Below are positions 47,037-56,561 of a stretch of DNA of 64,000 nt, in pieces. The stretch comes from Shewanella psychropiezotolerans. GTDB lineage: Bacteria; Pseudomonadota; Gammaproteobacteria; Enterobacterales; Shewanellaceae. The notes under the pieces are model-generated. The model was not told the origin of the DNA and searched no databases. It saw only the letters and a program-made list of their open reading frames with translations. Made by a program: the position numbers and the translations under genes. The stretch lies in contig NZ_CP041614.1 in assembly GCF_007197555.1 (NCBI RefSeq), forward strand, positions 2,906,001-2,970,000, in the 5' to 3' direction. The first letter of the stretch is position 1. Every line of letters starts with the position of its first letter.

Positions 47037-50000
47037 TTGAAAAAAGTGGTAATTACGCAGTCTGGAGAAGTTTTGATTGCTCGTGGAGTGATCGAGGTTG
47101 AAGTAAACAGTGTGGTGGAAGATATCACCCAGGGCAAACATATCCACGCAGGATCAATTCTCTTTATAGAAGATGGTGCAGAGATCAGCATAGCTTATGA
47201 AGATGGCACCGCTTTTCATCAAACTCAACACGGTCAGATTGTCGACAATAATGAAATCAGTGATGCTTTGTCTGATGCTGCCGAGATCGCGCAACTACAA
47301 GATTTAATTTCTGCAGAAAAAGATCCGACAGTTATGTTACCTGAGACTGCTGCGGGCTCAGGACTCAGCAATGAGGGAGAAAGCCACTTCATCTCTGTGG
47401 GACGTACCGGGCATGAAACCATAGCGGCGGCGGGTTATTCCACTATTGGTACGACTCAAATCAGTTTTGATACTACAGATGGTATTGAGAGCAGTGACAT
47501 AGATGAGCCCTCGACCCTGGAAAGTGACAGCAACACCATAGCCGAAGATACAGTTGCGACCGGTAATGTGTTAAATAACGACACGGATATCGATAATGAT
47601 CTTAGTGTGACGAGCTTCGAAGTCGAAGGCAGCAGATACAGCGCTGGCACTACGGTTATATTGGATGATGGCAGCTTGGTGCTCAACACCGATGGTAGCT
47701 ACATTTTTACCCCGAATGAAAACTGGAATGGCACAGTACCAGTTATCATCTATACGGTGAATACAGACTTAAGCTCTACCTTGAACATTATCGTTACTCC
47801 GGTAGCTGATGATTTTACCGATGACAATGAAGTGCGCACCATAAGCGAAGACAGCCCAGAAGTGAGCGGCAATGTCATCGACGGCAGCAGCGTCGACGGT
47901 GATGTTTCGCTAACCAGCTTTACTGTCGATGGCGACGATACCGTTTATCAAGCCGATGGCAGCGATATTGTTATCAATAATGTCGGTACCTTTAGCCTAG
48001 ACAGTCAGGGTGACTACACCTTTACCCCAGCCGCCAACTATAACGGCGCGGTCCCGGTGATCACTTATAGCCTGACCGACGGCTCAAGCACTGATACTTC
48101 AAGCTTAAGTATCACAGTCACGCCAGTGAATGATGATTTTACCGATGACAATGAAGTGCGCACCATAAGCGAAGACAGCCCTGAAGTGAGCGGCAATGTC
48201 ATCGATGGCAGCAGCGTCGATGGTGAACTTTCGCTAACCAGCTTTACTGTCGATGGCGATAGCAACGTCTATCAAGCCGATGGCAGCGATATTACGATTG
48301 CCGATGTGGGGACTTTTAGCCTGGACAGTCAGGGTGACTACACCTTTACTCCAGCCGCCAACTATAATGGCGCGGTCCCGCTGATCACTTATAGCCTGAC
48401 CGACGGCTCAAGTACTGACACGTCAAGCTTAAGCATCACAGTCACGCCAGTGAATGATGATTTTACCGATGACAATGAAGTGCGCACCATAAGCGAAGAC
48501 AGCCCAGAAGTGAGCGGCAATGTCATCGACGGCAGCAGCGTCGACGGTGATGTTTCGCTAACCAGCTTTACTGTCGATGGCGACGATACCGTTTATCAAG
48601 CCGATGGCAGCGATATTGTTATCAATAATGTCGGTACCTTTAGCCTAGACAGTCAGGGTGACTACACCTTTACCCCAGCCGCCAACTATAACGGCGCGGT
48701 CCCGGTGATCACTTATAGCCTGACCGACGGCTCAAGCACTGATACTTCAAGCTTAAGTATCACAGTCACGCCAGTGAATGATGATTTTACCGATGACAAT
48801 GAAGTGCGCACCATAAGCGAAGACAGCCCTGAAGTGAGCGGCAATGTCATCGATGGCAGCAGCGTCGATGGTGAACTTTCGCTAACCAGCTTTACTGTCG
48901 ATGGCGATAGCAACGTCTATCAAGCCGATGGCGATAGCAACGTCTATCAAGCCGATGGCAGCGATATTACGATTGCCGATGTGGGGACTTTTAGCCTGGA
49001 CAGTCAGGGTGACTACACCTTTACTCCAGCCGCCAACTATAATGGCGCGGTCCCGCTGATCACTTATAGCCTGACCGACGGCTCAAGTACTGACACGTCA
49101 AGCTTAAGCATCACAGTCACGCCAGTGAATGATGATTTTACCGATGACAATGAAGTGCGCACCATAAGCGAAGACAACCCAGAAGTGAGCGGCAATGTCA
49201 TCGATGGCAGCAGCGTCGACGGTGATGTTTCGCTAACCAGCTTTACTGTCGATGGCGACAACACCGTTTATCAAGCCGATGGCAGCGATATTACGATTGC
49301 CGATGTCGGTACCTTTAGCCTCGACAGTCAGGGTGACTACACCTTTACCCCAGCCGCCAACTATAACGGCGCGGTTCCGGTGATCACTTATAGCCTGACC
49401 GACGGCTCAAGTACTGACACGTCGAGCTTAAGCATCACAGTCACGCCAGTGAATGATGATTTTACCGATGACAATGAAGTACGCACCATAAGCGAAGACA
49501 GCCCTGAAGTGAGCGGCAATGTCATCGACGGCAGCAGCGTCGACGGTGATGTTTCGCTAACCAGCTTTACTGTCGATGGCGACAACACCGTTTATCAAGC
49601 CGATGGCAGCGATATTACGATTGCCGATGTGGGTACCTTTAGCCTCGACAGTCAGGGTGACTACACCTTTACCCCAGCCGCCAACTATAATGGCGCGGTC
49701 CCGGTGATCACTTATAGCCTGACCGACGGCTCAAGTACTGACACGTCAAGCTTAAGCATCACAGTCACCCCAGTGAATGATGATTTTACCGATGACAATG
49801 AAGTGCGCACCATAAGCGAAGACAGCCCTGAAGTGAGCGGCAATGTCATCGATGGCAGCAGCGTCGACGGTGAACTTTCGCTAACCAGCTTTACTGTCGA
49901 TGGCGACGATACCGTTTATCAAGCCGATGGCAGCGATATTACGATTGCCGATGTCGGGACTTTTAGCCTGGACAGTCAGGGTGACTACACCTTTACTCCA

Positions 50001-53000
50001 GCCGCCAACTATAACGGCGCGGTCCCGGTGATCACTTATAGCCTGACCGACGGCTCAAGTACTGACACGTCGAGCTTAAGCATCACAGTCACGCCAGTGA
50101 ATGATGATTTTACCGATGACAATGAAGTACGCACCATAAGCGAAGACAGCCCTGAAGTGAGCGGCAATGTCATCGACGGCAGCAGCGTCGACGGTGAACT
50201 CTCGCTAACCAGCTTTACTGTCGATGGCGACGATACCGTTTATCAAGCCGATGGCAGCGATATTACGATTGCCGATGTCGGTACCTTTAGCCTAGACAGT
50301 CAGGGTGACTACACCTTTACTCCAGCCGCCAACTATAATGGCGCGGTCCCGGTGATCACTTATAGCCTGACCGACGGCTCAAGTACTGACACGTCAAGCT
50401 TAAGCATCACAGTCACCCCAGTGAATGATGATTTTACCGATGACAATGAAGTGCGCACCATAAGCGAAGACAGCCCTGAAGTGAGCGGCAATGTCATCGA
50501 CGGCAGCAGCGTCGACGGTGATGTTTCGCTAACCAGCTTTACTGTCGATGGCGACGATACCGTTTATCAAGCCGATGGCAGCGATATTACGATTGCCGAT
50601 GTCGGTACCTTTAGCCTAGACAGTCAGGGTGACTACACCTTTACTCCAGCCGCCAACTATAATGGCGCGGTCCCGGTGATCACTTATAGCCTGACCGACG
50701 GCTCAAGCACTGATACTTCAAGCTTAAGTATCACAGTCACGCCAGTGAATGATGATTTTACCGATGACAATGAAGTGCGCACCATAAGCGAAGACAGCCC
50801 AGAAGTGAGCGGCAATGTCATCGACGGCAGCAGCGTCGACGGTGAACTCTCGCTAACCAGCTTTACTGTCGATGGCGATAGCAACGTTTATCAAGCCGAT
50901 GGCAGCGATATTACGATTGCCGATGTCGGTACCTTTAGCCTAGACAGTCAGGGTGACTACACCTTTACTCCAGCCGCCAACTATAACGGCGCGGTCCCGG
51001 TGATCACTTATAGCCTGACCGACGGCTCAAGTACTGACACGTCAAGCTTAAGCATCACAGTCACCCCAGTGAATGATAAGCCAACGATAATTTTCACTTC
51101 GGACACCATAGTTTCCGAAGAGGGGTTAACCTCTGGTCTTGCTGATAACCAAGGCAGTTCAGATACAACGGACTCAGTTACGGCTAACGGAACGTTTAGA
51201 CTGCAAGATATTGATACTGACACACTGAATGTCACTCTTTCCGGTCCTGAGGGACTTACCTCCGATGGGCAAGTCGTTCAGTGGCAGTGGAATTCAGACT
51301 CACAGACATTATCCGGTTATGTGGGAACACCTGGCGAGAGTGATTATCAAGAGATATTAGAAATTAGCCTGACTCCACCGGCTGGTCATTCATCTGGCGA
51401 TTGGGGCTATGAGTTGACCCTGAAAGGTGCCGTGGATCATAGTGATGACAACACAGAAGATACACTATCCTTGGCTATCGGAGTCAATGTCTCCGATGGA
51501 AATGGCGGTACGGCTAGCGGAAGTTTCTCTGTCACGGTTGAAGATGATGCCCCTGAGTTTACTGCAGTTCCTGCCGTTGACGTGGTATTGAATGATATTC
51601 CAGATTCATTGATTGGAGAGACTGACTTAACCAACAATCAGGGCTTTCATGAGTCGCTCGATTTTGATGGATTCACCATTACCGCCAGGGGTTTTACCTC
51701 TGCAACGGACTCTACACTCGTCGATAGTAAGCTATATGGCAGCAGCCAAGGTATAGGTGTCCAAAGTGCAGACTCTCCCTACCTCAGTTTAAATAATGAA
51801 GTTGAGTTTCGTAAGTTTGCCGATGGTAGCACGGCTTCGGAGGAGGTTGTTATCACCTTAGATCCGGGTACCGTTGCATTTGGCATGAACATAGAGTTTA
51901 GCCAGATGTTTGGTGGTGAACTCGAGACCGGCGTTGTTGAGTTTTACCGTGATGGTCAGATGGTCGCGACTCAAGCTTTCACATCCGATGCTCTCCATGG
52001 TAATTATGCGGCTAACTTTGAGGTGCTTGAAGGCGGTTTTGACAGTGTCATTATCAAGGCAACCGATAACGGCCACTCGGCTGCACATGGCGATAACAGC
52101 GATCTGACGATAAAATCGATAGAGTTTGTCGGCACAGAAACAAGCGATCCCATTGCCTATGCATCGGGAACTGTTACTCCAGAGTGGGGGGCCGATGGAG
52201 TGGGTTCTATCGAACTGACCGGGAGTGATGAAACCGCGCTTGTGACCAGTACCGGAGAAGCTATTTCCATCACTCAATCGGGTAATACCTTGTTGGGACA
52301 AACCGCATCCGGAGTCGTGATCTTCAAACTTGAGTTTACTCCGGGCACCGGACAGTGGGACTTCCATCAGTACCAGGATATGAAACCAAGTTCCGATGGT
52401 GATATCGACTTCAATGTACTCATCACCGACGCCGATGGCGATAGTGTCGAGGGGGCATTTTCGGTGAAGCCTAAGACGAGTACTCCGCCTGAGACTAAGG
52501 AAGACAGTATAGAACTGAGTGAAGGTCAGTCAATTAACTTCAATGAGGCGAGCCTGTTAGGCAATGACGACAATTACGACTCGGGTAACTTGTCTGTTAC
52601 CTCGTTGGCTACAGACAGCTCAGGTAGCGGAGCGATAACGGCAATAGAGCAGGGCGTAAGTTTCACCACTGCGCTCGGTGGCACAGTCACCATTAACCTC
52701 GATGGCAGTTATAGCTATCAGTCCCCAGCCAGCTTAGATCACAGTGGGGATGATAACCTGACAGACAGCTTCTTTTATCAGTCAACAGACGGAATTGAAA
52801 ATTCACTCTGGACCAAGGTCACAGTCAATATTGCCGATACGGCTCCGGTCGCAAATGATGATGTAGACAGTATCGGATTTGGTGGCACGGCCCATGGTAA
52901 CGTCATCTCCGCGATCGGCACCGGTATTGATACTCTGGGGGCAGATTCGGCGAGCATCTCCTCGGTTTCCTATAAGAGCACGAGTTATAGTGATTTCGAT

Positions 53001-56000
53001 GCCGATGGTAATATCACGATTACCACCGATGATGGCATCTTAGTGATGAACCATGATGGAAGTTACAGCTATCAATCGACCCTAAATGAATTTGTTAATC
53101 ATAACGCTGAAGATCTGTTTATCGGCAATGGTGTTCAGTTATATGGTTTTGATGCATCCACCAACTTCGTCAATGGTAGCAAGCTGGATACCTCCAAACT
53201 TAACGGTTCAGGTGACGGTATCTATGAATATAACAAACAGATAGGTGCCGGTGACGATGAATGGATAGCGCGTGGTGAGTCGGTCGTTATCGATCTCGAG
53301 GCTAGCATCAACGAAGTGTCGTTAGGTTTAAATGGCTGGGCGGGAAGCGATAGTTATGCCCACGGTCAATGGTCAACCTATGACAGCGTCGGGCATCTGG
53401 TCTCGAGCGGCACTTTCTCCGGCAGTGATTCACTGAACATCAATTCGGGTCAAGCCTATCAATATGTGGTTATAACGGCTGATTCAACAGGTTATTTATC
53501 ACTGACTTCGGTGCAAACGGCGGTCGTACACCCGCTGACCAGTGATGAGTTTGGCTATATTCTGACCGATGCCGATGGTGACAGCGATCCGGCGACACTC
53601 ACCATCAATCAAGACTCTAACCCACAAGCGAGCAACGATTCAGCCAGTGTGGCAGAATCTGGTTTGGCTTCAGGTACGACAGCTGGTGACAGCAGCAATG
53701 TCACCACAGGCAACCTGCTCGATAATGACTCAGGTGTGAGTAGCTCTACCCATATCAGTGAAGTGGAAGGGGTGACAGCGATAAACGGTGTGATCACCGT
53801 GACGACTAACTTAGGTGAGTTGACGGTATATAGCCAAGATTCTGGCGAACACAGAGCCGGAGACTATGAATATAAGCTGACTTCTAACAGTACAGATGGC
53901 GATTATGCCAGTGAGTCATTCGATTATACCATTACTAATAGTCTGGGCAGCAACGACAGTGCCAGCTTGACGGTCAAGCTTGGTGACGATGCACCGGTTA
54001 CACATGATATCAGCCAGAATCTGCAATCCAGTGCAGATGTTGTCACAACCAACCTGACTCTGGTATTGGATGTATCCGGCAGTATGGGCGATCCCGTCGG
54101 TAATGGCCAAACCTACCTGGAAGTTGCAATCGACGCCTTAACGGCGTTGATCGATGAGGTAGATAATACCGGTAATGTTAATATTCAAATTGTTAATTTC
54201 CACGGAAATACCGATTCTTCCGGTTGGTTGATTGATGATGTCGCCGGCGCCATCAGTTACCTCGAATCTCTGGTCGCTTATGGACCGACTCACTATGATG
54301 CGGCATTAAATGCGGTGATGAATAGCGGGCCTCTGCCAGAGGGAGCCGACCAAAGCCTACTCTACTTTATTTCGGATGGCTCACCCTCACAAGGGCAGGA
54401 GGTTGACAGTACATTGCAGTCAACCTGGGAGAACTATCTCGAAACCAATGGCTATAAGACAGCGTTCGGTATTGGTATCGGCGATGCGGGCCTGAGTGAT
54501 CTACTGCCCGTTGCTTACCCCGAAGTCGATGGTGATGAAACGTATGCGGTTAAACTCGATGATCCCGAAGATCTCGCTAGCACCATACTTAACTATTTCG
54601 ATGGTGATACCATAAAGGGGAGCTATAGCACAGGTGTCGTATTTGGCGCCGATGGTGGACGCATAGGGAGCATAAATGTCGATGGTGTGACCCATAACTA
54701 TGATGGTTCAAATCCGGTTCAGGTGTTCACGACGGCGCTCGGGGGCAAATTCACTGTTAACTTCGATACCGGCGAGTATAGCTACTCTATCGATGTGGAC
54801 CGTGATGTGCTTAACGAACAAGAAACACTTATTGCGGTTGTGAAAGACGGTGATGGAGATACGGCCTCTGTCACCTTAGAACTGGGTATCGATTACCATG
54901 CAAATCTTGATGCGAATTCGAACAACATTATTACTAATTTGGCCGAAGGAGCGAGCATAGATATTCCGGTCGAATATCTACTCCACGGTGATAAGACAGC
55001 GGGTAATGCGGGTATCACTCAGGTGTCCGGCGATAATGTGACCCTCAGTGAAGACGTAGTGACATTATCATCGACGACAGAAGGCTCGAGTTTCAATTAC
55101 ACCCTAAAGGGCAGCAGTGGCCAAGGTGAAGATTCGACCCATGTGGATCTCGACTACTCACAGCAGTTAATAGGAACGGCCGAAAACGATATCATTATCA
55201 ACTCAGGTACCGGCCAGCTAATACCAAATGATGCTTTGATCATGGCGATAGTGACGCCGGGTGAGAACAGCAGGGTTAACAATCCGTTCGGTTTCAAATT
55301 TGCCACTAACAGCGATGCGCTGTCGGTAACAAGCGTCAGCGTTAATCTCAGGGGCGGCAATGATAAGGATGCCTTCATCGAAAATTACGCGCTGGGAGAT
55401 TCTGTTGGCCTGAACCCAACGAGCAGTATTTTTTCTCTGTCTGAAGGGAACTCAGTTATCACGGTTAACTTTTCAGAGGGTGATTTTACCAATGGTGATG
55501 AATTCTGGTTTACCCTCGATACCAGCCTGCTTAACAGCAATGACAGTGGTGTCTTCGCTCATCAAGCGGTGACCTTTACCGTCACCTTGAGTGATGGCTC
55601 ACAAAAGAGCGGTGTCTATCTGGCTTATGAGGGCGGGGCTCAAAGTAAACTGGTGTTCGGTGATGTCTTAGATGGTGACGCCGGTGATGATGTCCTCGTT
55701 GGTGGCTCAGGCAGTGATATTTTACTTGGCGGTGATGGTGAAGATATGTTGATCGGTGGTCTGGGTGATGATCTGCTAAGTGGCGGAAGTGGTGCGGACA
55801 CGTTCATTTGGACGACTGGCTCTGAGGGGACAGATCATATTGCTGATTTTAACCTCAATGAAGATAAGCTTGATTTGAGCGACCTGATTCAGGGAGCTAC
55901 AACTGGTAATCTCGATGAGTATCTCAACTTTAGCGTCGATATCACTAGTCACTCTACCACAATCGATATTGATGCTGATGGAGATGGAACCTTCGAGCAA

Positions 56001-56198
56001 CATATCGTTCTGGACGGTGTCGATCTTAAAGCGGCATTCGGTAATACCGATGAGCAGATAATCAATGGTCTATTGGGTGAAAATAGTGACGGGCCTTTGA
56101 TCATAGATTCACTAGGTGAAAGCGCTGCAGCGTTCTCAATGGAAACTGGCTCTGCATATTCGATGAATGATGAAATGGTGAATCACTCTATACTGTAA
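47037..56198 (+). CDS. Giant LapA/BpfA-like repetitive RTX adhesin, type I secreted
   Basis: 3,053 residues from a TTG at 47037 with GGAGA seven bases upstream; the N-terminus then reads K-K-V-V-I-T-Q-S-G. Residues 1-~95 resemble the retention module of LapA-type adhesins; T-A-A-G at 104-107 matches the LapG cleavage site. One cadherin/VCBS-like domain (~160-257) is followed by ten 108-residue repeats (258-1346). Then come a T1SS-143-like domain, further VCBS-like domains, a von Willebrand A domain with MIDAS DVSGSMG near 2345, RTX nonapeptides (GGSGSDILLGGDGEDMLIGG, ~2885-2920) and a type I secretion C-terminus. No transporter or lapD/lapG genes are in the window. Probable biofilm adhesin. 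Confidence 0.9.
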   Translation: MKKVVITQSGEVLIARGVIEVEVNSVVEDITQGKHIHAGSILFIEDGAEISIAYEDGTAFHQTQHGQIVDNNEISDALSDAAEIAQLQDLISAEKDPTVMLPETAAGSGLSNEGESHFISVGRTGHETIAAAGYSTIGTTQISFDTTDGIESSDIDEPSTLESDSNTIAEDTVATGNVLNNDTDIDNDLSVTSFEVEGSRYSAGTTVILDDGSLVLNTDGSYIFTPNENWNGTVPVIIYTVNTDLSSTLNIIVTPVADDFTDDNEVRTISEDSPEVSGNVIDGSSVDGDVSLTSFTVDGDDTVYQADGSDIVINNVGTFSLDSQGDYTFTPAANYNGAVPVITYSLTDGSSTDTSSLSITVTPVNDDFTDDNEVRTISEDSPEVSGNVIDGSSVDGELSLTSFTVDGDSNVYQADGSDITIADVGTFSLDSQGDYTFTPAANYNGAVPLITYSLTDGSSTDTSSLSITVTPVNDDFTDDNEVRTISEDSPEVSGNVIDGSSVDGDVSLTSFTVDGDDTVYQADGSDIVINNVGTFSLDSQGDYTFTPAANYNGAVPVITYSLTDGSSTDTSSLSITVTPVNDDFTDDNEVRTISEDSPEVSGNVIDGSSVDGELSLTSFTVDGDSNVYQADGDSNVYQADGSDITIADVGTFSLDSQGDYTFTPAANYNGAVPLITYSLTDGSSTDTSSLSITVTPVNDDFTDDNEVRTISEDNPEVSGNVIDGSSVDGDVSLTSFTVDGDNTVYQADGSDITIADVGTFSLDSQGDYTFTPAANYNGAVPVITYSLTDGSSTDTSSLSITVTPVNDDFTDDNEVRTISEDSPEVSGNVIDGSSVDGDVSLTSFTVDGDNTVYQADGSDITIADVGTFSLDSQGDYTFTPAANYNGAVPVITYSLTDGSSTDTSSLSITVTPVNDDFTDDNEVRTISEDSPEVSGNVIDGSSVDGELSLTSFTVDGDDTVYQADGSDITIADVGTFSLDSQGDYTFTPAANYNGAVPVITYSLTDGSSTDTSSLSITVTPVNDDFTDDNEVRTISEDSPEVSGNVIDGSSVDGELSLTSFTVDGDDTVYQADGSDITIADVGTFSLDSQGDYTFTPAANYNGAVPVITYSLTDGSSTDTSSLSITVTPVNDDFTDDNEVRTISEDSPEVSGNVIDGSSVDGDVSLTSFTVDGDDTVYQADGSDITIADVGTFSLDSQGDYTFTPAANYNGAVPVITYSLTDGSSTDTSSLSITVTPVNDDFTDDNEVRTISEDSPEVSGNVIDGSSVDGELSLTSFTVDGDSNVYQADGSDITIADVGTFSLDSQGDYTFTPAANYNGAVPVITYSLTDGSSTDTSSLSITVTPVNDKPTIIFTSDTIVSEEGLTSGLADNQGSSDTTDSVTANGTFRLQDIDTDTLNVTLSGPEGLTSDGQVVQWQWNSDSQTLSGYVGTPGESDYQEILEISLTPPAGHSSGDWGYELTLKGAVDHSDDNTEDTLSLAIGVNVSDGNGGTASGSFSVTVEDDAPEFTAVPAVDVVLNDIPDSLIGETDLTNNQGFHESLDFDGFTITARGFTSATDSTLVDSKLYGSSQGIGVQSADSPYLSLNNEVEFRKFADGSTASEEVVITLDPGTVAFGMNIEFSQMFGGELETGVVEFYRDGQMVATQAFTSDALHGNYAANFEVLEGGFDSVIIKATDNGHSAAHGDNSDLTIKSIEFVGTETSDPIAYASGTVTPEWGADGVGSIELTGSDETALVTSTGEAISITQSGNTLLGQTASGVVIFKLEFTPGTGQWDFHQYQDMKPSSDGDIDFNVLITDADGDSVEGAFSVKPKTSTPPETKEDSIELSEGQSINFNEASLLGNDDNYDSGNLSVTSLATDSSGSGAITAIEQGVSFTTALGGTVTINLDGSYSYQSPASLDHSGDDNLTDSFFYQSTDGIENSLWTKVTVNIADTAPVANDDVDSIGFGGTAHGNVISAIGTGIDTLGADSASISSVSYKSTSYSDFDADGNITITTDDGILVMNHDGSYSYQSTLNEFVNHNAEDLFIGNGVQLYGFDASTNFVNGSKLDTSKLNGSGDGIYEYNKQIGAGDDEWIARGESVVIDLEASINEVSLGLNGWAGSDSYAHGQWSTYDSVGHLVSSGTFSGSDSLNINSGQAYQYVVITADSTGYLSLTSVQTAVVHPLTSDEFGYILTDADGDSDPATLTINQDSNPQASNDSASVAESGLASGTTAGDSSNVTTGNLLDNDSGVSSSTHISEVEGVTAINGVITVTTNLGELTVYSQDSGEHRAGDYEYKLTSNSTDGDYASESFDYTITNSLGSNDSASLTVKLGDDAPVTHDISQNLQSSADVVTTNLTLVLDVSGSMGDPVGNGQTYLEVAIDALTALIDEVDNTGNVNIQIVNFHGNTDSSGWLIDDVAGAISYLESLVAYGPTHYDAALNAVMNSGPLPEGADQSLLYFISDGSPSQGQEVDSTLQSTWENYLETNGYKTAFGIGIGDAGLSDLLPVAYPEVDGDETYAVKLDDPEDLASTILNYFDGDTIKGSYSTGVVFGADGGRIGSINVDGVTHNYDGSNPVQVFTTALGGKFTVNFDTGEYSYSIDVDRDVLNEQETLIAVVKDGDGDTASVTLELGIDYHANLDANSNNIITNLAEGASIDIPVEYLLHGDKTAGNAGITQVSGDNVTLSEDVVTLSSTTEGSSFNYTLKGSSGQGEDSTHVDLDYSQQLIGTAENDIIINSGTGQLIPNDALIMAIVTPGENSRVNNPFGFKFATNSDALSVTSVSVNLRGGNDKDAFIENYALGDSVGLNPTSSIFSLSEGNSVITVNFSEGDFTNGDEFWFTLDTSLLNSNDSGVFAHQAVTFTVTLSDGSQKSGVYLAYEGGAQSKLVFGDVLDGDAGDDVLVGGSGSDILLGGDGEDMLIGGLGDDLLSGGSGADTFIWTTGSEGTDHIADFNLNEDKLDLSDLIQGATTGNLDEYLNFSVDITSHSTTIDIDADGDGTFEQHIVLDGVDLKAAFGNTDEQIINGLLGENSDGPLIIDSLGESAAAFSMETGSAYSMNDEMVNHSIL
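47346..47357 (+). other. Dialanine TAAG motif, candidate LapG protease site
   Basis: Codons ACT GCT GCG GGC encode T104-A105-A106-G107 in the context PETAAGSGLS, just after the N-terminal module, at nearly the same position as the cleavage site of Pseudomonas LapA. Confidence 0.7.
47808..51074 (+). repeat. Ten tandem 324-bp repeats in the adhesin gene
   Basis: Units start at 47808, 48132, 48456, 48780, 49131, 49455, 49779, 50103, 50427 and 50751. Each codes for 108 residues beginning DDFTDDNEVRTISED and ending ITVTPVN. Unit 4 has a 27-bp in-frame internal duplication (NVYQADGDS repeated). Units 1-2 and 3-4 are near-identical 648-bp pairs. Variation is limited to a few sites (GDV/GEL, DDT/DSN/DNT, IVINN/ITIAD). 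Confidence 0.95.
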
Positions 56199-56229
56199 AT
56201 TAGCAGTTTAGCTTCATCGAACTAGTTGA

Positions 56230-56261
56230 CCGATTGTGGATAAGCTATTATCCACAATCGG
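56230..56261 (+). terminator. Perfect hairpin after the adhesin gene
   Basis: 14-bp perfect stem CCGATTGTGGATAA / TTATCCACAATCGG with loop GCTA, 31 bp after the stop. There is no T tract, so it is a candidate terminator or 3'-end stabiliser. Confidence 0.6.
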
Positions 56262-56292
56262 TGCGTCGACAAGCACAAATAGACTAGGGTCT

Positions 56293-56561
56293 TATACCAA
56301 CCCTATTAAATATGTGATAGTTCAGCGGGAGTTCAAAGTGCTGTAGGCAAGGTCCAAATATTGCTCCTCGGTAACTACTCCTGCGTGACTCAACCACCTA
56401 TACCCCTATGGGTCAGGGGAGGAAATGTCTTATTTTGAGGCCACTCAGCCGTATATCAAGAACATCTAACCTAGCATAAAGGGCTTTGGCCCTTTGCTTT
56501 AAACATCAGCCGCACTAAGTGAGCCTCTGAACTGATCGCATATTTAATGGGACTGGTATTA
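56293..56561. mobile_element. MITE-like element with ~24-bp terminal inverted repeats
   Basis: Left end ATACCAACCCTATTAAATATG and right end, read on the minus strand, ATACCAGTCCCATTAAATATG are imperfect inverted repeats. They bound ~265 bp with no coding capacity and an internal hairpin AAAGGGC/GCCCTTT at 56478-56495. The right repeat reaches the alaA stop codon (56559-56561). Looks like a non-autonomous transposon-derived repeat; its transposase is not in the window. Confidence 0.6.

Noticed and set aside
47808..51074. CRISPR array or satellite-like DNA
   Set aside because: The period is 324 bp, in frame, and lies wholly inside one coding sequence; it is a protein repeat.
48065..51235. Repeated ~66-residue antisense frames in the adhesin repeats
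   Set aside because: They arise from the reverse complement of the 324-bp repeat, lack ribosome binding sites and look like no protein family.
51858..52367. 169-codon minus-strand frame within the adhesin
   Set aside because: Antisense shadow; no start signal and no family likeness.
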